Shown in pieces: positions 42,855 to 51,290 of a DNA stretch of 51,290 nt. The number at the start of each line of letters is the position of its first letter. The stretch's first letter is position 1. A program made the position numbers and the translations under genes. The notes beneath the pieces are model-generated. The model was not told where the DNA came from and searched no databases. It saw only the letters and a list, made by a program, of their open reading frames with translations. The stretch spans positions 1 to 51,290 of the forward strand of contig WALU01000009.1 in NCBI GenBank assembly GCA_015522685.1, in the 5' to 3' direction. The stretch comes from Thermoproteota archaeon. Lineage in GTDB: Archaea; Korarchaeota; Korarchaeia; Korarchaeales; Korarchaeaceae.

Positions 42855-43274
42855 TCATATAAATCTTATCCTATCTAAGAAGACTAGCTCACAAGTATTA
42901 GAAATACTTTTTCCAGTCTATCCCAAGCTATTCCATCTCAGGAGAAGGGATATATTACTCAAAATGAATCTTGTGCCCATTAGGGTGAATACTACGAATC
43001 TCCGGATTTTCTCATTATTGGGTATTACTTCCTTTACTTGAACATCATTTTTCTTTTCCCTATGAAGAGCTTTTATATGATATGATATGAGAGATATCTA
43101 AGAGGCATGTCCATGCCTAAGAATATGAACATCACAAAAAACAATCTGAAGGAATCCTCCTTACTCTTCATTTAACCACTCTATAATAGGTTTAAATGAG
43201 AGAATAAAAGATAAGATTCTCGTGAGGAAAGCTAATAAGCTAGATAAAGTTATTCCCGAAGGAGGATTCAAAGG
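42855..43274. other. Intergenic region before phoU
   Basis: 420 bases with no convincing gene. A 64-codon plus-strand frame at 42847-43041 is basic and aromatic, overlaps the lysA end and has no family features, so it is not called. TATA-like GGTTTAAATG lies near 43190 and GGAGGATTC at about 43260, before the phoU ATG. A short palindrome occurs at 43103-43118. Confidence 0.4.
43103..43118. promoter_or_regulatory. Perfect 7-base-arm palindrome upstream of phoU
   Basis: AGGCATG-TC-CATGCCT is an inverted repeat with 7-base arms and a 2-base centre, preceded by tandem TATGA copies. It lies about 90 bases before a TATA-like element and 160 bases before the phoU start. It could be an operator for a dimeric regulator; no specific regulator is implied. 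Confidence 0.3.
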
Positions 43275-43919
43275 ATGCCTTCCTTGCTAGACATGGAGAT
43301 AAGATCGATATTTGCTGAGGTAGTTAAATCTAGTGAACTATCTTTATCTCTTACAAAAAAGTGCGTTTCAGCCTTTTTGGGAAAGGAAGATCCGCAGTCA
43401 GTACTGAGAGAGGTTGACAGAGAGGCTCAAGTCTTATCTTTCACTCATAGAAAGTTAAGGACCAAGATAAGTGAAGTTTTGGCAAGGTTTCAGCCTATGG
43501 CTTCGGATCTCAGAACCTTAATTTCCTTGATGGAAATAAGTTATGGATTAGTGAGGCTAGGGAGATATGCTAGGAATATAGCTCAGACTTTGGTCCTCTT
43601 TGAAAAGGTAGGGAACTGCGATATAAATATCGTAGTGGAGCCGGCCAGAGTAACTGAGGAGATGGTAAAGAAGGCTATGAGGTCCGTTAAAGTGAAGGAC
43701 GTAGAACTAGCTAAAGAGGTTATAAAGATAGATGATGAGGTGGATGGAGCTTATGAGTCCTATCTTAAGGAGAGAGTACTAACAGGAAAGGAGAAAATCC
43801 CAGCATGCGCCGTTTCAATAACTCTTATTCTGAGATATTTGGAGAGGATGGCTGATCATGCCGTTCAGATAGCAGAGGAGGCAATGTACATAGCAGGTAA
43901 TCCTCGTCCTCAATCTTAG
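43275..43919 (+). CDS. PhoU-family protein
   Basis: A 214-residue helical protein with two PhoU-like three-helix repeats. The first covers MEIRSIFAEVVKSSELSLSL and LREVDREAQVLSFTHRKL; the second has VKDVELAKEVIKIDDEVDGAY and YLERMADHAVQIAEEAMYI. The E/DxxxD metal-type motifs of PhoU are present. Such proteins regulate phosphate uptake or ride along with ion transporters. No phosphate-transport genes are adjacent, so its partner lies elsewhere. Confidence 0.8.
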   Translation: MPSLLDMEIRSIFAEVVKSSELSLSLTKKCVSAFLGKEDPQSVLREVDREAQVLSFTHRKLRTKISEVLARFQPMASDLRTLISLMEISYGLVRLGRYARNIAQTLVLFEKVGNCDINIVVEPARVTEEMVKKAMRSVKVKDVELAKEVIKIDDEVDGAYESYLKERVLTGKEKIPACAVSITLILRYLERMADHAVQIAEEAMYIAGNPRPQS

Positions 43920-43997
43920 CTTTGATTCAGATTGGGAGATTTTACTATACTTATCTGATAATAGAAGAGGTTTAATTAATGAGTCCCTTGATTCGTT

Positions 43998-45278
43998 ATG
44001 CCTAATCAATTTTGGACAGATATATTCAAATGTGATCCTTCTTTTCCAATAATAGTAAATAAGGGATTCAAAGCAGAGGTATGGTCTGTTGATGGACGGA
44101 GGTTTCTAGATTTCAGTGGTGCAGCAACCTCCCTTGGGCAGGCTCATCCTAAGGTAGTGGAGAGTATTAAGAGAGGAGTAGAGAGAATAACTGGATTCTC
44201 TGGTCTATTAGCTCCTACTGAACCTTTTCTTAAGCTGGGAGGGGAGCTAAGCAGGCTAGTTCCAATTAGTGAAGCATCCATAGCTTATGCTACCACTGGA
44301 AGCGAAGCAAGCGACTTCGCCATCCAGTTAGCTAGATATTCCACTAAGAGATCTGTTATTTTATCCTTTTATGGAGCTTATCACGGGCTCACTGGATATG
44401 CGCTCATGTCATCACCAACTGAGGGTATGAGGAGAGTTCCTCCTAGAATTTCTGAGACAGTCTTTTCACCTTACCCTAATTGCTTCAGATGCCCAATACC
44501 TGCTTCTGATTGCGAAGATTGCGTACAGGCGGTTCTTTCGTTTATAGAAGAGGAGATACTGGGAAGAGCTGTAGAAGAGGAAGATCTCGCTGGAATTATA
44601 GTTGAACCCCTTCAGTCACATGGCGGTATCTTATTCCCACCTAAGAGCTTCTTTGGGGGGTTAGAGAAGATTGCTAGGGAGGTTGGTGCGCTCTTACTGG
44701 TAGATGAGGTTTATACAGGATTTGGAAGGACGGGTAGATGGTTTGGAATAAAGCATCACAATACTACACCGGATATACTAATTATGGGAAAAGGGATAGC
44801 GGGAGGGATGCCTCTCTCTGCTGTAGCTTTCAGGAAGGATTTGGTGGACAAATGGTATCTCTGCAGCGGAGGAAGTCTAGGGACATATGCCGGCCATTTT
44901 CTCTCCGTTTTGGCTTCCCTTTCAACAATAGAAGCAATAAGAGAGGAAAATTTACTAGAAAATGCGAGAAAAAGAGGCGAAGAACTGAAGAAGGGACTAA
45001 ATGAACTGAAGGAAAAGTATGAATTTATCGTAGATGCTAGAGGAGTGGGGTGTGTCCAGGGGATTGAAATCTATGAGAAAGGTAAACCATCAGGAAAAAT
45101 AGCTGGTCAAATAAGAGAGAGCCTCTTCAGGAGAGGCTTACTTGCGATAGCTGTAGGAAGACACCATAATGTGATAAAGCTTACTCCTCCGATCACGATT
45201 ACGGAAGAGCAAGTGCAGGAATCAATAGATATTATAGGCAGATCAATAAAAGAAGTTAGCCAAGGAGCTGCACAATGA
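43998..45278 (+). CDS. Class III aminotransferase (4-aminobutyrate/acetylornithine type)
   Basis: A 426-residue PLP enzyme. Motifs: FLDFSGAATSLGQAHPKV, YATTGSEASDFAIQLARY, YHGLTGYAL, EPLQSHGGILFPPKSFF, LLVDEVYTGFGRTGRWFG and the PLP lysine in ILIMGKGIAGGMPLSA, ending with LTPPITITEEQV. A cysteine-rich insert (CFRCPIPASDCEDC) is found in several archaeal relatives. It probably deaminates an omega-amino acid such as 4-aminobutyrate or ornithine; the substrate is uncertain. It is a more complete copy of the pseudogene at the left end. The 3' end overlaps the convergent 52-residue gene by 23 bases. Confidence 0.9.
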   Translation: MPNQFWTDIFKCDPSFPIIVNKGFKAEVWSVDGRRFLDFSGAATSLGQAHPKVVESIKRGVERITGFSGLLAPTEPFLKLGGELSRLVPISEASIAYATTGSEASDFAIQLARYSTKRSVILSFYGAYHGLTGYALMSSPTEGMRRVPPRISETVFSPYPNCFRCPIPASDCEDCVQAVLSFIEEEILGRAVEEEDLAGIIVEPLQSHGGILFPPKSFFGGLEKIAREVGALLLVDEVYTGFGRTGRWFGIKHHNTTPDILIMGKGIAGGMPLSAVAFRKDLVDKWYLCSGGSLGTYAGHFLSVLASLSTIEAIREENLLENARKRGEELKKGLNELKEKYEFIVDARGVGCVQGIEIYEKGKPSGKIAGQIRESLFRRGLLAIAVGRHHNVIKLTPPITITEEQVQESIDIIGRSIKEVSQGAAQ

Positions 45279-45414
45279 GATAGGACAGTAGGATTACAAG
45301 AATAGCTATAATGAAAAGAGGAAGTAGATTTGTAGTAAGTAGGGCTATTATGAAAGCTAGATAATCTTTCCAACACATTTTCTTCTTATTGTCTTCTCCC
45401 TCTGCTTCTGTCAT
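45256..45414 (-). CDS. 52-residue membrane protein at the end of the Opp operon
   Basis: From ATG 45414 it has an acidic start ([12 protein letters not shown]) and a hydrophobic helix (YLAFIIALLTTNLLPLFI, then ILVILLSYLIVQLL). Its ATG overlaps the stop of the ATPase gene as TAATG, the same arrangement that joins the two ATPases. It is therefore a translationally coupled member of the operon. No family recognised; probably a small stabilising or regulatory membrane subunit. Confidence 0.6.
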   Translation of the reverse strand: MTEAEGEDNKKKMCWKDYLAFIIALLTTNLLPLFIIAILVILLSYLIVQLLG

Positions 45415-46394
45415 TACCATCTCCCTGCTATCTCTTCCCAAAAGTGACAAGCTACGAAATGACCTGGCTTTACCTCAACAAGAGGAGGCTCTTCCTTTTT
45501 ACATATATCTTTGGCATATGGGCACCTAGTGTGAAAACGACAGCCAGTGGGAGGATTAAGAGGACTTGGTATTTCACCCTTAAGCGCTATCTTTTCTCCC
45601 TTCTTAGCTAGCTTTGGATCTGGTACTGGAATAGCAGACATTAATGCATGTGTGTAGGGATGGAGGAGATTCTTAAATAGCTCATCTGAGTCAGCAACCT
45701 CTACTAGCTTACCTAGGTACATGACACCTATACGGTGACTCATATATTGAACCACAGCCAAATTATGGCTTATTAGGAGGAAAGTAAGCTGAAATCTCTC
45801 CTTAAGGTCATTCAATAAGTTTAGTATCTTGGCTTGTACACTGACATCCAAAGCTGATGTGGGTTCATCCAAAACTATGAATTTGGGCCTCGATATGAGG
45901 GCTCTAGCTATAACTATTCTCTGCCTCTGGCCTCCTGAGAACTCGTGAGGATATCTATCCATATGTTCAACATTTAGACCTACAAGTTTAAGCATCTCAG
46001 CAACTCTTTCCCTTATCTCGGATTCACTAGCTTTCTCATGTATTACTAGAGGCTCTCCAACTATATCTTTCACTCTCTTCCTAGGATGAAGTGCTCTATA
46101 TGGATCTTGAAATACTATTTGCATTTCTTTTCTTAAGGAAGTCAGTTCCTTGCCCTTCAGATGAGTTATGTCTTTACCATCGAATATTATATGGCCCGAT
46201 GTAGGCTCAATAAGCTTTAAAACAGTTCTTCCTAGTGTTGTCTTGCCGCTTCCAGATTCTCCTACAAGCCCAAATGTCTCTCCTTTCTCTATTGATATAG
46301 ATACTCCGTCTACAGCTTTAACATATCCTATCACTCTCATGGCTACGCCTCCTCTGACAGGGAAGTACTTCTTAAGGTCTTGAACCTCAAGCAT
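45414..46394 (-). CDS. Oligopeptide ABC transporter ATPase (OppF/DppF type)
   Basis: A 326-residue ATPase from ATG 46394, which overlaps the OppD stop as TAATG; an upstream ATG 27 bases earlier lies inside oppD. Motifs: Walker [11 protein letters not shown]-loop QDPYRALHP, signature SGGQRQRI, Walker [14 protein letters not shown], and the OppD/F C-terminal domain with the iron-sulfur-type [15 protein letters not shown] cysteines. It pairs with the OppD-type protein to power peptide uptake. Confidence 0.93.
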   Translation of the reverse strand: MLEVQDLKKYFPVRGGVAMRVIGYVKAVDGVSISIEKGETFGLVGESGSGKTTLGRTVLKLIEPTSGHIIFDGKDITHLKGKELTSLRKEMQIVFQDPYRALHPRKRVKDIVGEPLVIHEKASESEIRERVAEMLKLVGLNVEHMDRYPHEFSGGQRQRIVIARALISRPKFIVLDEPTSALDVSVQAKILNLLNDLKERFQLTFLLISHNLAVVQYMSHRIGVMYLGKLVEVADSDELFKNLLHPYTHALMSAIPVPDPKLAKKGEKIALKGEIPSPLNPPTGCRFHTRCPYAKDICKKEEPPLVEVKPGHFVACHFWEEIAGRW

Positions 46395-47356
46395 TAGGAA
46401 GCGCCTCCAAAGAGAAAGCATGCTACTTGGTGACCACGTTCTACTTCTTTCAGCTTTGGTACTTCTTTATCGCAGGGATCAAACCTCTTTGAGCAGCGAG
46501 GGTGAAAACGACATCCAGGAGGAGGATTAATAAGTGGAGGTATTTCTCCTTCCATTGAGAAAAGTTCCCCTTTACGCCCCAGTTTTAGAATTGATTTGAG
46601 GAGCCCTTGCGTATATGGATGAAGAGAATTCTCAAATATTGTTTCGGTATCGGCAATTTCTACAATTCTGCCAGCATACATAACAGCTATTCTATCGGAT
46701 ATCTCTGCAGCGAGAGCCATATCGTGAGTTATGTAAACCACACTTGTTCCAAGTTCATCTATTAACTCTCTAAAGAGATCCATTATCTGAGCTTGTATAG
46801 TGACATCTAAAGCAGATGTGGGCTCATCAGCTATTAGAAGCTTAGGTCTAAGAGCCAAGGCCATGGATATTACTACCCTTTGAGCCATTCCTCCGCTTAG
46901 TTCATGAGGATAGCTTTTATAGATCCTATCTGGGTCTGGTAGTCCTACTTTCGCGAACATTTCAAGGACTCTTTTTCTGGCTTCTCCCTTGGATATCTCC
47001 TCATGAATTAGAAATGATTCAGCTACTTGATCTCCCACTTGTATTACTGGATTAAGAGCTGATTTAGGCTCTTGAAATATCATGGATATATCTCTACCTC
47101 TTATCTTCAGTAGATCCCTCATAGAAAGCTTCAATAGATCTCTACCTTCGAATATTATCTCCCCACTCTTAATCTCAGCATTCTGTCCTAATAATCTGAG
47201 GATGCTCAAACCGGTCACAGTTTTACCGCTCCCTGTTTCTCCTACCAAACCCAATACTTCTCCCTTACTTACATCTAGATTAACACCATCTAGAGCCTTT
47301 ACTATTCCTCTCAATGTATGAAAGTGCGTATAGAGGTCTTTTATCTCTAACAGCAT
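46394..47356 (-). CDS. Oligopeptide ABC transporter ATPase (OppD/DppD type)
   Basis: A 320-residue ATPase with Walker [20 protein letters not shown], signature LSGGMAQR, Walker [14 protein letters not shown] and the C-terminal [15 protein letters not shown] cysteine cluster of the OppD/F branch. It is coupled to the OppF gene by TAATG and follows OppC by a 5-base gap. The two ATPases form the cytosolic motor of the transporter. Confidence 0.93.
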   Translation of the reverse strand: MLLEIKDLYTHFHTLRGIVKALDGVNLDVSKGEVLGLVGETGSGKTVTGLSILRLLGQNAEIKSGEIIFEGRDLLKLSMRDLLKIRGRDISMIFQEPKSALNPVIQVGDQVAESFLIHEEISKGEARKRVLEMFAKVGLPDPDRIYKSYPHELSGGMAQRVVISMALALRPKLLIADEPTSALDVTIQAQIMDLFRELIDELGTSVVYITHDMALAAEISDRIAVMYAGRIVEIADTETIFENSLHPYTQGLLKSILKLGRKGELFSMEGEIPPLINPPPGCRFHPRCSKRFDPCDKEVPKLKEVERGHQVACFLFGGAS

Positions 47357-47361
47357 CTAGA

Positions 47362-48249
47362 TCATCTCCTAGCTCTTACATTTAGGATATCGTTAATTCC
47401 GTCCCCCATTAAATTGAAACCTAAAGTCGCTAAGAGAATGGCTAAGCCTGGAAATGTGGAAACCCACCACTGCTCCACTATAAATCTTCTACCTTCGCTG
47501 ACCATAACTCCCCATTCTGGAGTTGGAGGTTGTGCTCCTAGGCCAAGAAAGCCAAGACCAGCTGCAGTGAGTATTACTCCACCCATATCTAGGGTCGCTT
47601 GCACTATTACAGGAGCCATAATCATAGGAAGTATGTGTAGGAAGAGTATTCTCTTATCACTAGCTCCTATTGCCCTAGCCGCTTCTATATATGTCTCTCC
47701 TCTTACCTGCAAGGTGCTGGCCCTAGCCAGTCTAGCATAGTAAACCCAAGAGACGAATGCTATGGCTATCATTGTATTGAACAAGCCAGGCCCTAGGGCT
47801 GCAGCAACAGCTAGCGCTAATACTAGCCTAGGAAATGCCATAAACATATCTGTTAACCTCATCAGAGTTTCATCTATTTTTCCACTGAAATATCCTGATA
47901 CTATCCCAATATTGGTTCCTACAACAAATGAAAAAGCAACGACTACCATGGATATGGATAAAGATATTCTAGAGCCCCAGATAACACGACTGAGTATATC
48001 CCTTCCCAGCTGATCGGTACCAAAGGGATGTTGCCAGCTTGGTGGTTGAAGCCTATGCTTCAAATCCTGTTTTAGAGGATTATATGGAGATATGACAGGA
48101 GCAAGAATTGCCACTGAGAGGAGAAATATTACTAATACTATTCCCAAGACAGTAAGTGGACTCTTCCTAATTAAGATCAGATTTATCCTGAAATCCTCCG
48201 ATTTAAAATATTCTAAGGTTCCCTTTAACATAAGCACCACCTTATGCAT
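47362..48249 (-). CDS. Oligopeptide ABC transporter permease (OppC/DppC type)
   Basis: A 295-residue inner-membrane permease with about six helices. It shows the short-chain OppC_N start (NLILIRKSPLTVLGIVLV), SPYNPLKQDL, PFGTDQLGRDILSRVIWG and the EAA loop EAARAIGASDKRILFLHILP, which contacts the ATPases. It overlaps oppB by 8 bases and precedes oppD by 5 bases. Confidence 0.93.
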   Translation of the reverse strand: MHKVVLMLKGTLEYFKSEDFRINLILIRKSPLTVLGIVLVIFLLSVAILAPVISPYNPLKQDLKHRLQPPSWQHPFGTDQLGRDILSRVIWGSRISLSISMVVVAFSFVVGTNIGIVSGYFSGKIDETLMRLTDMFMAFPRLVLALAVAAALGPGLFNTMIAIAFVSWVYYARLARASTLQVRGETYIEAARAIGASDKRILFLHILPMIMAPVIVQATLDMGGVILTAAGLGFLGLGAQPPTPEWGVMVSEGRRFIVEQWWVSTFPGLAILLATLGFNLMGDGINDILNVRARR

Positions 48250-49255
48250 ATCTTATCCTAGGATCTAGAAATGCGTAAAGTATATCTACGATAAGATTCG
48301 CTAAGGAGTATACTACTGCAATTAGCAATGTTGATCCTATAACTGCCATGAAGTCAACAGATAAGAAAGAACCAGTTGCATATCTCCCTAAGCCTGGCCA
48401 TGCGAATATAGTCTCAGTGAGTACAGCTCCCTCTAACAGGCTCCCATATGTCATTCCTATAACAGTAGTAGTTGGAATCAAGGCATTCCTAAGGGCATGT
48501 CTAAAGAGCACTATTCTCTCCGGTAGCCCCTTAGATCTGGCTGTCCTTATGAAGTCTTGAGCAAATGCTTCTAATAGAGCTGATCTGGTTATTCTAGCTA
48601 TAGAAGCTGATGCATAGTAACCTAGAACAAAGGAAGGGAGTATGAGATGCCAAACAGCATTTAGAAATGCTGTAATATTTCCTGTGAGAAGGCTATCTAT
48701 GGTAAGCAATCCTGTTATCCTAGGTGGTGGAGTGATCGATGGATCGAGCCTACCTGGACCAGGAAATATACCAAGCTGATAATAAAGTATAAATAGCATT
48801 ATTAAGCCGAGCCAGAAGACTGGCATACTTACACCTAGTAAGGCGAATATCCTAGATATATGATCTGGCCACTTATCCTTCTTTACTGCAGATATTATTC
48901 CTAGAGGAATTCCAATTGCTATAGCTACTATCATTGCTGCTGTCGCTAATTCTATTGTAGCTGGGAAGAATCTAATCAAATCCTGACTGACAGGTCTATT
49001 CGTCCTTATAGATTTACCTAGATTACCTTGAAGCAAATTTATCACATACTCAATAAATTGCTCATGCAGTGGTCTATCGAAGCCCCACTCCTTTCTAATT
49101 TTTTCTACAAGTTCAGGAGGAGCTTGTGGCCCGAGTATAGCTCCAATGGGATCAGCAGGTATTACATGCGATACAATAAATGTAATAACAATTATCCCAA
49201 ATAATACAAAGGTCATTAAAGCCAGACGCCTTAATACATAAGTCCTGAGATCCAA
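48242..49255 (-). CDS. Oligopeptide ABC transporter permease (OppB/DppB type)
   Basis: A 337-residue permease with about six helices. It has the OppB start (YVLRRLALMTFVLFGIIVI), VIPADPIGAILG, GFDRPLHEQFIEY, the long periplasmic-side loop typical of DppB, and the EAA motif RTARSKGLPERIVLFRHALR. It lies 36 bases after the binding-protein gene and overlaps oppC. Confidence 0.93.
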   Translation of the reverse strand: MDLRTYVLRRLALMTFVLFGIIVITFIVSHVIPADPIGAILGPQAPPELVEKIRKEWGFDRPLHEQFIEYVINLLQGNLGKSIRTNRPVSQDLIRFFPATIELATAAMIVAIAIGIPLGIISAVKKDKWPDHISRIFALLGVSMPVFWLGLIMLFILYYQLGIFPGPGRLDPSITPPPRITGLLTIDSLLTGNITAFLNAVWHLILPSFVLGYYASASIARITRSALLEAFAQDFIRTARSKGLPERIVLFRHALRNALIPTTTVIGMTYGSLLEGAVLTETIFAWPGLGRYATGSFLSVDFMAVIGSTLLIAVVYSLANLIVDILYAFLDPRIRYA

Positions 49256-49291
49256 AAGCTACACCCCGAAAAAAGATAGAAGAAAGAAGAT

Positions 49292-51004
49292 TTACCCTCT
49301 AGATACCTTTGAGACAGTAGATAAATCTTCAATGAAGAATGTTGGGTCAGGCAAATAGTTCTTTACGTAGTCTCTAGTTACATGCTGAGCTATAACTTGG
49401 TAGAGGATCGCAAATGGACCATGATCAAGCATATAATCATCGATCTGGAGATAAAGCTGCTCTCTCTTCTTGGTATCAAATTCCACAGCAGCCTTCTCAA
49501 TGAGATCGGCTGAATGATTATCATACCAAGAGTTTCTCCAAGCAAGTTGGTGTACCCTGTAATCACCGAATGCCTTAGCATTATCATCCGGATCTGGATA
49601 ATCAGACCCCCATCCAGCAAGGACAAGCTGAAGGCCCTGCTTTCTATACTTTTCATACATCTCGGATTGCGTCATCTGGACTATCTTAACCTTAATTCCA
49701 CATTCTGCAAGATCTGATTGTATCTTTGTAGCTATATCTATCTGAGGATATGTTGGTGGTGTCGTTAGTTCTACTGAGAAGCCGTTAGGTACCCCAGCCT
49801 TGACAAGCAGTTCCTTGGCCTTGGCTATATCCTTATGATATGGAGTCTTTGGACTCGCACCCATTATTCCCTTTGGTATAATTGTCTGCCATTTAATCGC
49901 TGCCCCAAGCAGTATATCATTTACAATTCCATCGTAGTCTATACAGTATCTTATAGCATCCCTTACTTCCTCTTTATCTAAGGGTTTCACCGCTACATTC
50001 ATTCCTAAGTACTCTACAAACGTTTCTGCAGTCCTCACTGTATCTATTCCAGGCTGACCTTTTACTTGATTTACTTGTTCTGCAGTAAGATCTGTGGCTA
50101 TATCAATGTCTCCCTTCTTTATGAGGAGAAGCTGATCTGTTGGTTCAGGCACATGCTTAATTATTACCTTCTTAAGCTTCGGCTGTCCAGGCTTCCAGTA
50201 GTATGGATTAGCCACTAGGTCTATCTCAGCCTCTCTTGCCCATTTTGCCAGAACATAAGGTCCGCTACCAGCACTGTGGTCAGTCATCCAATCACTGCCC
50301 ATATCACCATTCTTAGCATGAGCTTCAGCAACTTTTCTATCTACTACTGCAGAGGTAGTGAAGGTCAAGGTAGATAGGAAGAAGCTAGGCGCTACAGGCT
50401 TATCTAAAGTTATTTTGACTGTATAGTCGTCGATTTTCTGTATCTGCTCTGGCTTTGATACAAATTGGGTAAGAACCCATGAAGCAGTTTGCTTGAGCTT
50501 TATGACTCTTTGGAGGGAGTATACTACATCATCCGCTGTTAAGGGATTACCGCTTGCGAACTTCACGCCCTTCCTTATATGAAAGGTCCAAACCTTCCCG
50601 TCAGGACTCACTTCCCAGCTTGTGGCAATTTCAGGCTTAATATGTACAAGATCAGGCAATTGATAGTCTACAAGTTTATCATAAATTTGATTTACTACAT
50701 AGCATGAGGAGAACTCATAGGCTCTAGCAGGATCCATTGAAACGGCATCAGAGGTATCCATGGCTATTACTAGAGTATCAGAAGGAGTTTTCATCTTAGA
50801 TATTGGCTTCGTGGTTGTTGTCGTTTTTGTAGTTGTAGCTGGTGGAGCTCCAGTGGTTTGAGTTACAGTAACAGTCTTTACAGATGTTTTTGTTGCAGTA
50901 ACGGTGGTAGTCTTAGCAGGTCCTGAGGCAACTGCAGCGAAGTAGCCTATTAGAAGGCCTACTATTAGAAGGATTATGAAGATTCCCCAATCCTTTCCAG
51001 TCAT
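49292..51004 (-). CDS. Family 5 peptide-binding protein, membrane-anchored
   Basis: A 570-residue extracellular solute-binding protein. An N-terminal hydrophobic helix (residues about 8-27) anchors it, followed by a Thr-rich, probably glycosylated linker of about 40 residues. The rest is the OppA/DppA fold: DTSDAVSMDPARAYEFSS, VWTFHIRKGVKFASGNPLTA with DVVYSLQR, and SAGSGPYVLAKW, ending with WGSDYPDPDDNAKAFGDY. The anchor resembles the left-edge partial gene. It heads the complete operon of binding protein, OppB, OppC, OppD, OppF and the 52-residue protein. Peptides are the likely ligand, as for most of the family; nickel or sugars are possible. Confidence 0.93.
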   Translation of the reverse strand: MTGKDWGIFIILLIVGLLIGYFAAVASGPAKTTTVTATKTSVKTVTVTQTTGAPPATTTKTTTTTKPISKMKTPSDTLVIAMDTSDAVSMDPARAYEFSSCYVVNQIYDKLVDYQLPDLVHIKPEIATSWEVSPDGKVWTFHIRKGVKFASGNPLTADDVVYSLQRVIKLKQTASWVLTQFVSKPEQIQKIDDYTVKITLDKPVAPSFFLSTLTFTTSAVVDRKVAEAHAKNGDMGSDWMTDHSAGSGPYVLAKWAREAEIDLVANPYYWKPGQPKLKKVIIKHVPEPTDQLLLIKKGDIDIATDLTAEQVNQVKGQPGIDTVRTAETFVEYLGMNVAVKPLDKEEVRDAIRYCIDYDGIVNDILLGAAIKWQTIIPKGIMGASPKTPYHKDIAKAKELLVKAGVPNGFSVELTTPPTYPQIDIATKIQSDLAECGIKVKIVQMTQSEMYEKYRKQGLQLVLAGWGSDYPDPDDNAKAFGDYRVHQLAWRNSWYDNHSADLIEKAAVEFDTKKREQLYLQIDDYMLDHGPFAILYQVIAQHVTRDYVKNYLPDPTFFIEDLSTVSKVSRG

Positions 51005-51009
51005 TCAAT

Positions 51010-51060
51010 ATCACCCCTAAGGATGTAAGACTTACCATTGCCATTAACAAATATAAGTTT
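51010..51060 (-). promoter_or_regulatory. Promoter and ribosome site of the Opp operon
   Basis: GGGGTGAT at 51017-51010 lies 5 bases before the ATG at 51004. AAACTTATATT at 51060-51050 fits a TATA box with a transcript start about 25 bases downstream and a short leader. Confidence 0.5.
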
Positions 51061-51290
51061 TTATGTTTTAGGATTGTATCTATGTAATTATTATTAACTA
51101 AATCGTCTAGTATTCTCCATTATATTTCTTTTGAATTCGTCATTCGTCTATTCTAAAATAAATATATTGCCTTTAATTCATATAAGCTTATTAAAATTAT
51201 AAAAAATTAGTAAACGCTAAAGAATATAAGTTATTTGGGCCATAACAATAATTCATAGGGTGAATTAGTAATTCCAATGATTCTTTATAT
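51061..51290. other. AT-rich sequence upstream of the Opp operon
   Basis: No gene is seen up to the window end. The strand is highly AT-rich with T-runs and A-runs; no repeat or regulatory palindrome was noticed. Confidence 0.4.

Noticed and set aside
42847-43041. 64-codon plus-strand frame after lysA
   Set aside because: It overlaps the lysA end, is basic without a family motif, and has no ribosome site.

Overview
The window is archaeal chromosome, most likely from a thermophilic TACK-lineage organism (Thermoproteota or Korarchaeota; the rank is inferred). Reasons: arginine is mostly AGA/AGG and isoleucine is rich in ATA. Starts lie behind GGTGAT- or GGAGG-like ribosome sites or close behind TATA boxes. 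Typically archaeal genes are present: an MTH1187-type thiamine-binding protein, AlaX, a KaiC-like ATPase, a Trm9-like methyltransferase, a PP1-like phosphatase, AmrS and a SDH_sah/ClpP-class membrane protease. GC is moderate and genes are tightly packed. No tRNA, rRNA, CRISPR array or insertion sequence was recognised.

Layout. 1-957: first 23 codons of a peptide-binding protein running off the left edge, then a decayed class III aminotransferase. 958-10002: almost entirely minus strand, with a PEBP protein, a RecB-like nuclease overlapping a KaiC-like ATPase, a methyltransferase, a saccharopine/lysine-dehydrogenase-like enzyme apparently starting at ATT, a DUF59 protein, the membrane protease, a CPBP protease pseudogene with two in-frame stops, a thioredoxin-like membrane protein coupled to a phosphatase, and AlaX. 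10114-14177: a plus-strand run of secreted and tiny membrane proteins, many joined by 4-base GTGA/TTGA overlaps; one looks like a VirB2/TedC/CedA1-type pilin. This is the best candidate for an undescribed system. 14232-18380: an aminopropyltransferase, then aroC, a chorismate mutase-aminotransferase fusion and tyrA as one operon. 18392-26424: a secreted transglutaminase-like protein, malic enzyme, a DapA-family pseudogene, an MFS transporter, a DUF998 protein and thrS.

26425-35098: a UPF0282 pseudogene; a GlcF-like iron-sulfur protein with inverted domain order and its GlcD-like flavoprotein; serS; a small membrane protein; a CLC channel or transporter with CBS domains; cysS. 35099-43919: a decayed orphan locus, a DUF4430 protein, a winged-helix regulator, a CysK-like enzyme, AmrS, a dipeptide epimerase, a lysA-like decarboxylase and PhoU. 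43998-51004: an intact class III aminotransferase converging on a complete oligopeptide ABC operon (binding protein, two permeases, two ATPases) ending with a coupled 52-residue membrane protein.

Together the genes suggest an organism that imports and breaks down peptides (Opp transporter, epimerase, aminotransferases, lactate/glycolate-type oxidation, malic enzyme) and makes its own aromatic amino acids and polyamines. At least five loci are decayed while neighbours are intact, so catabolic functions appear to be eroding. Several convergent pairs overlap or abut at their 3' ends.
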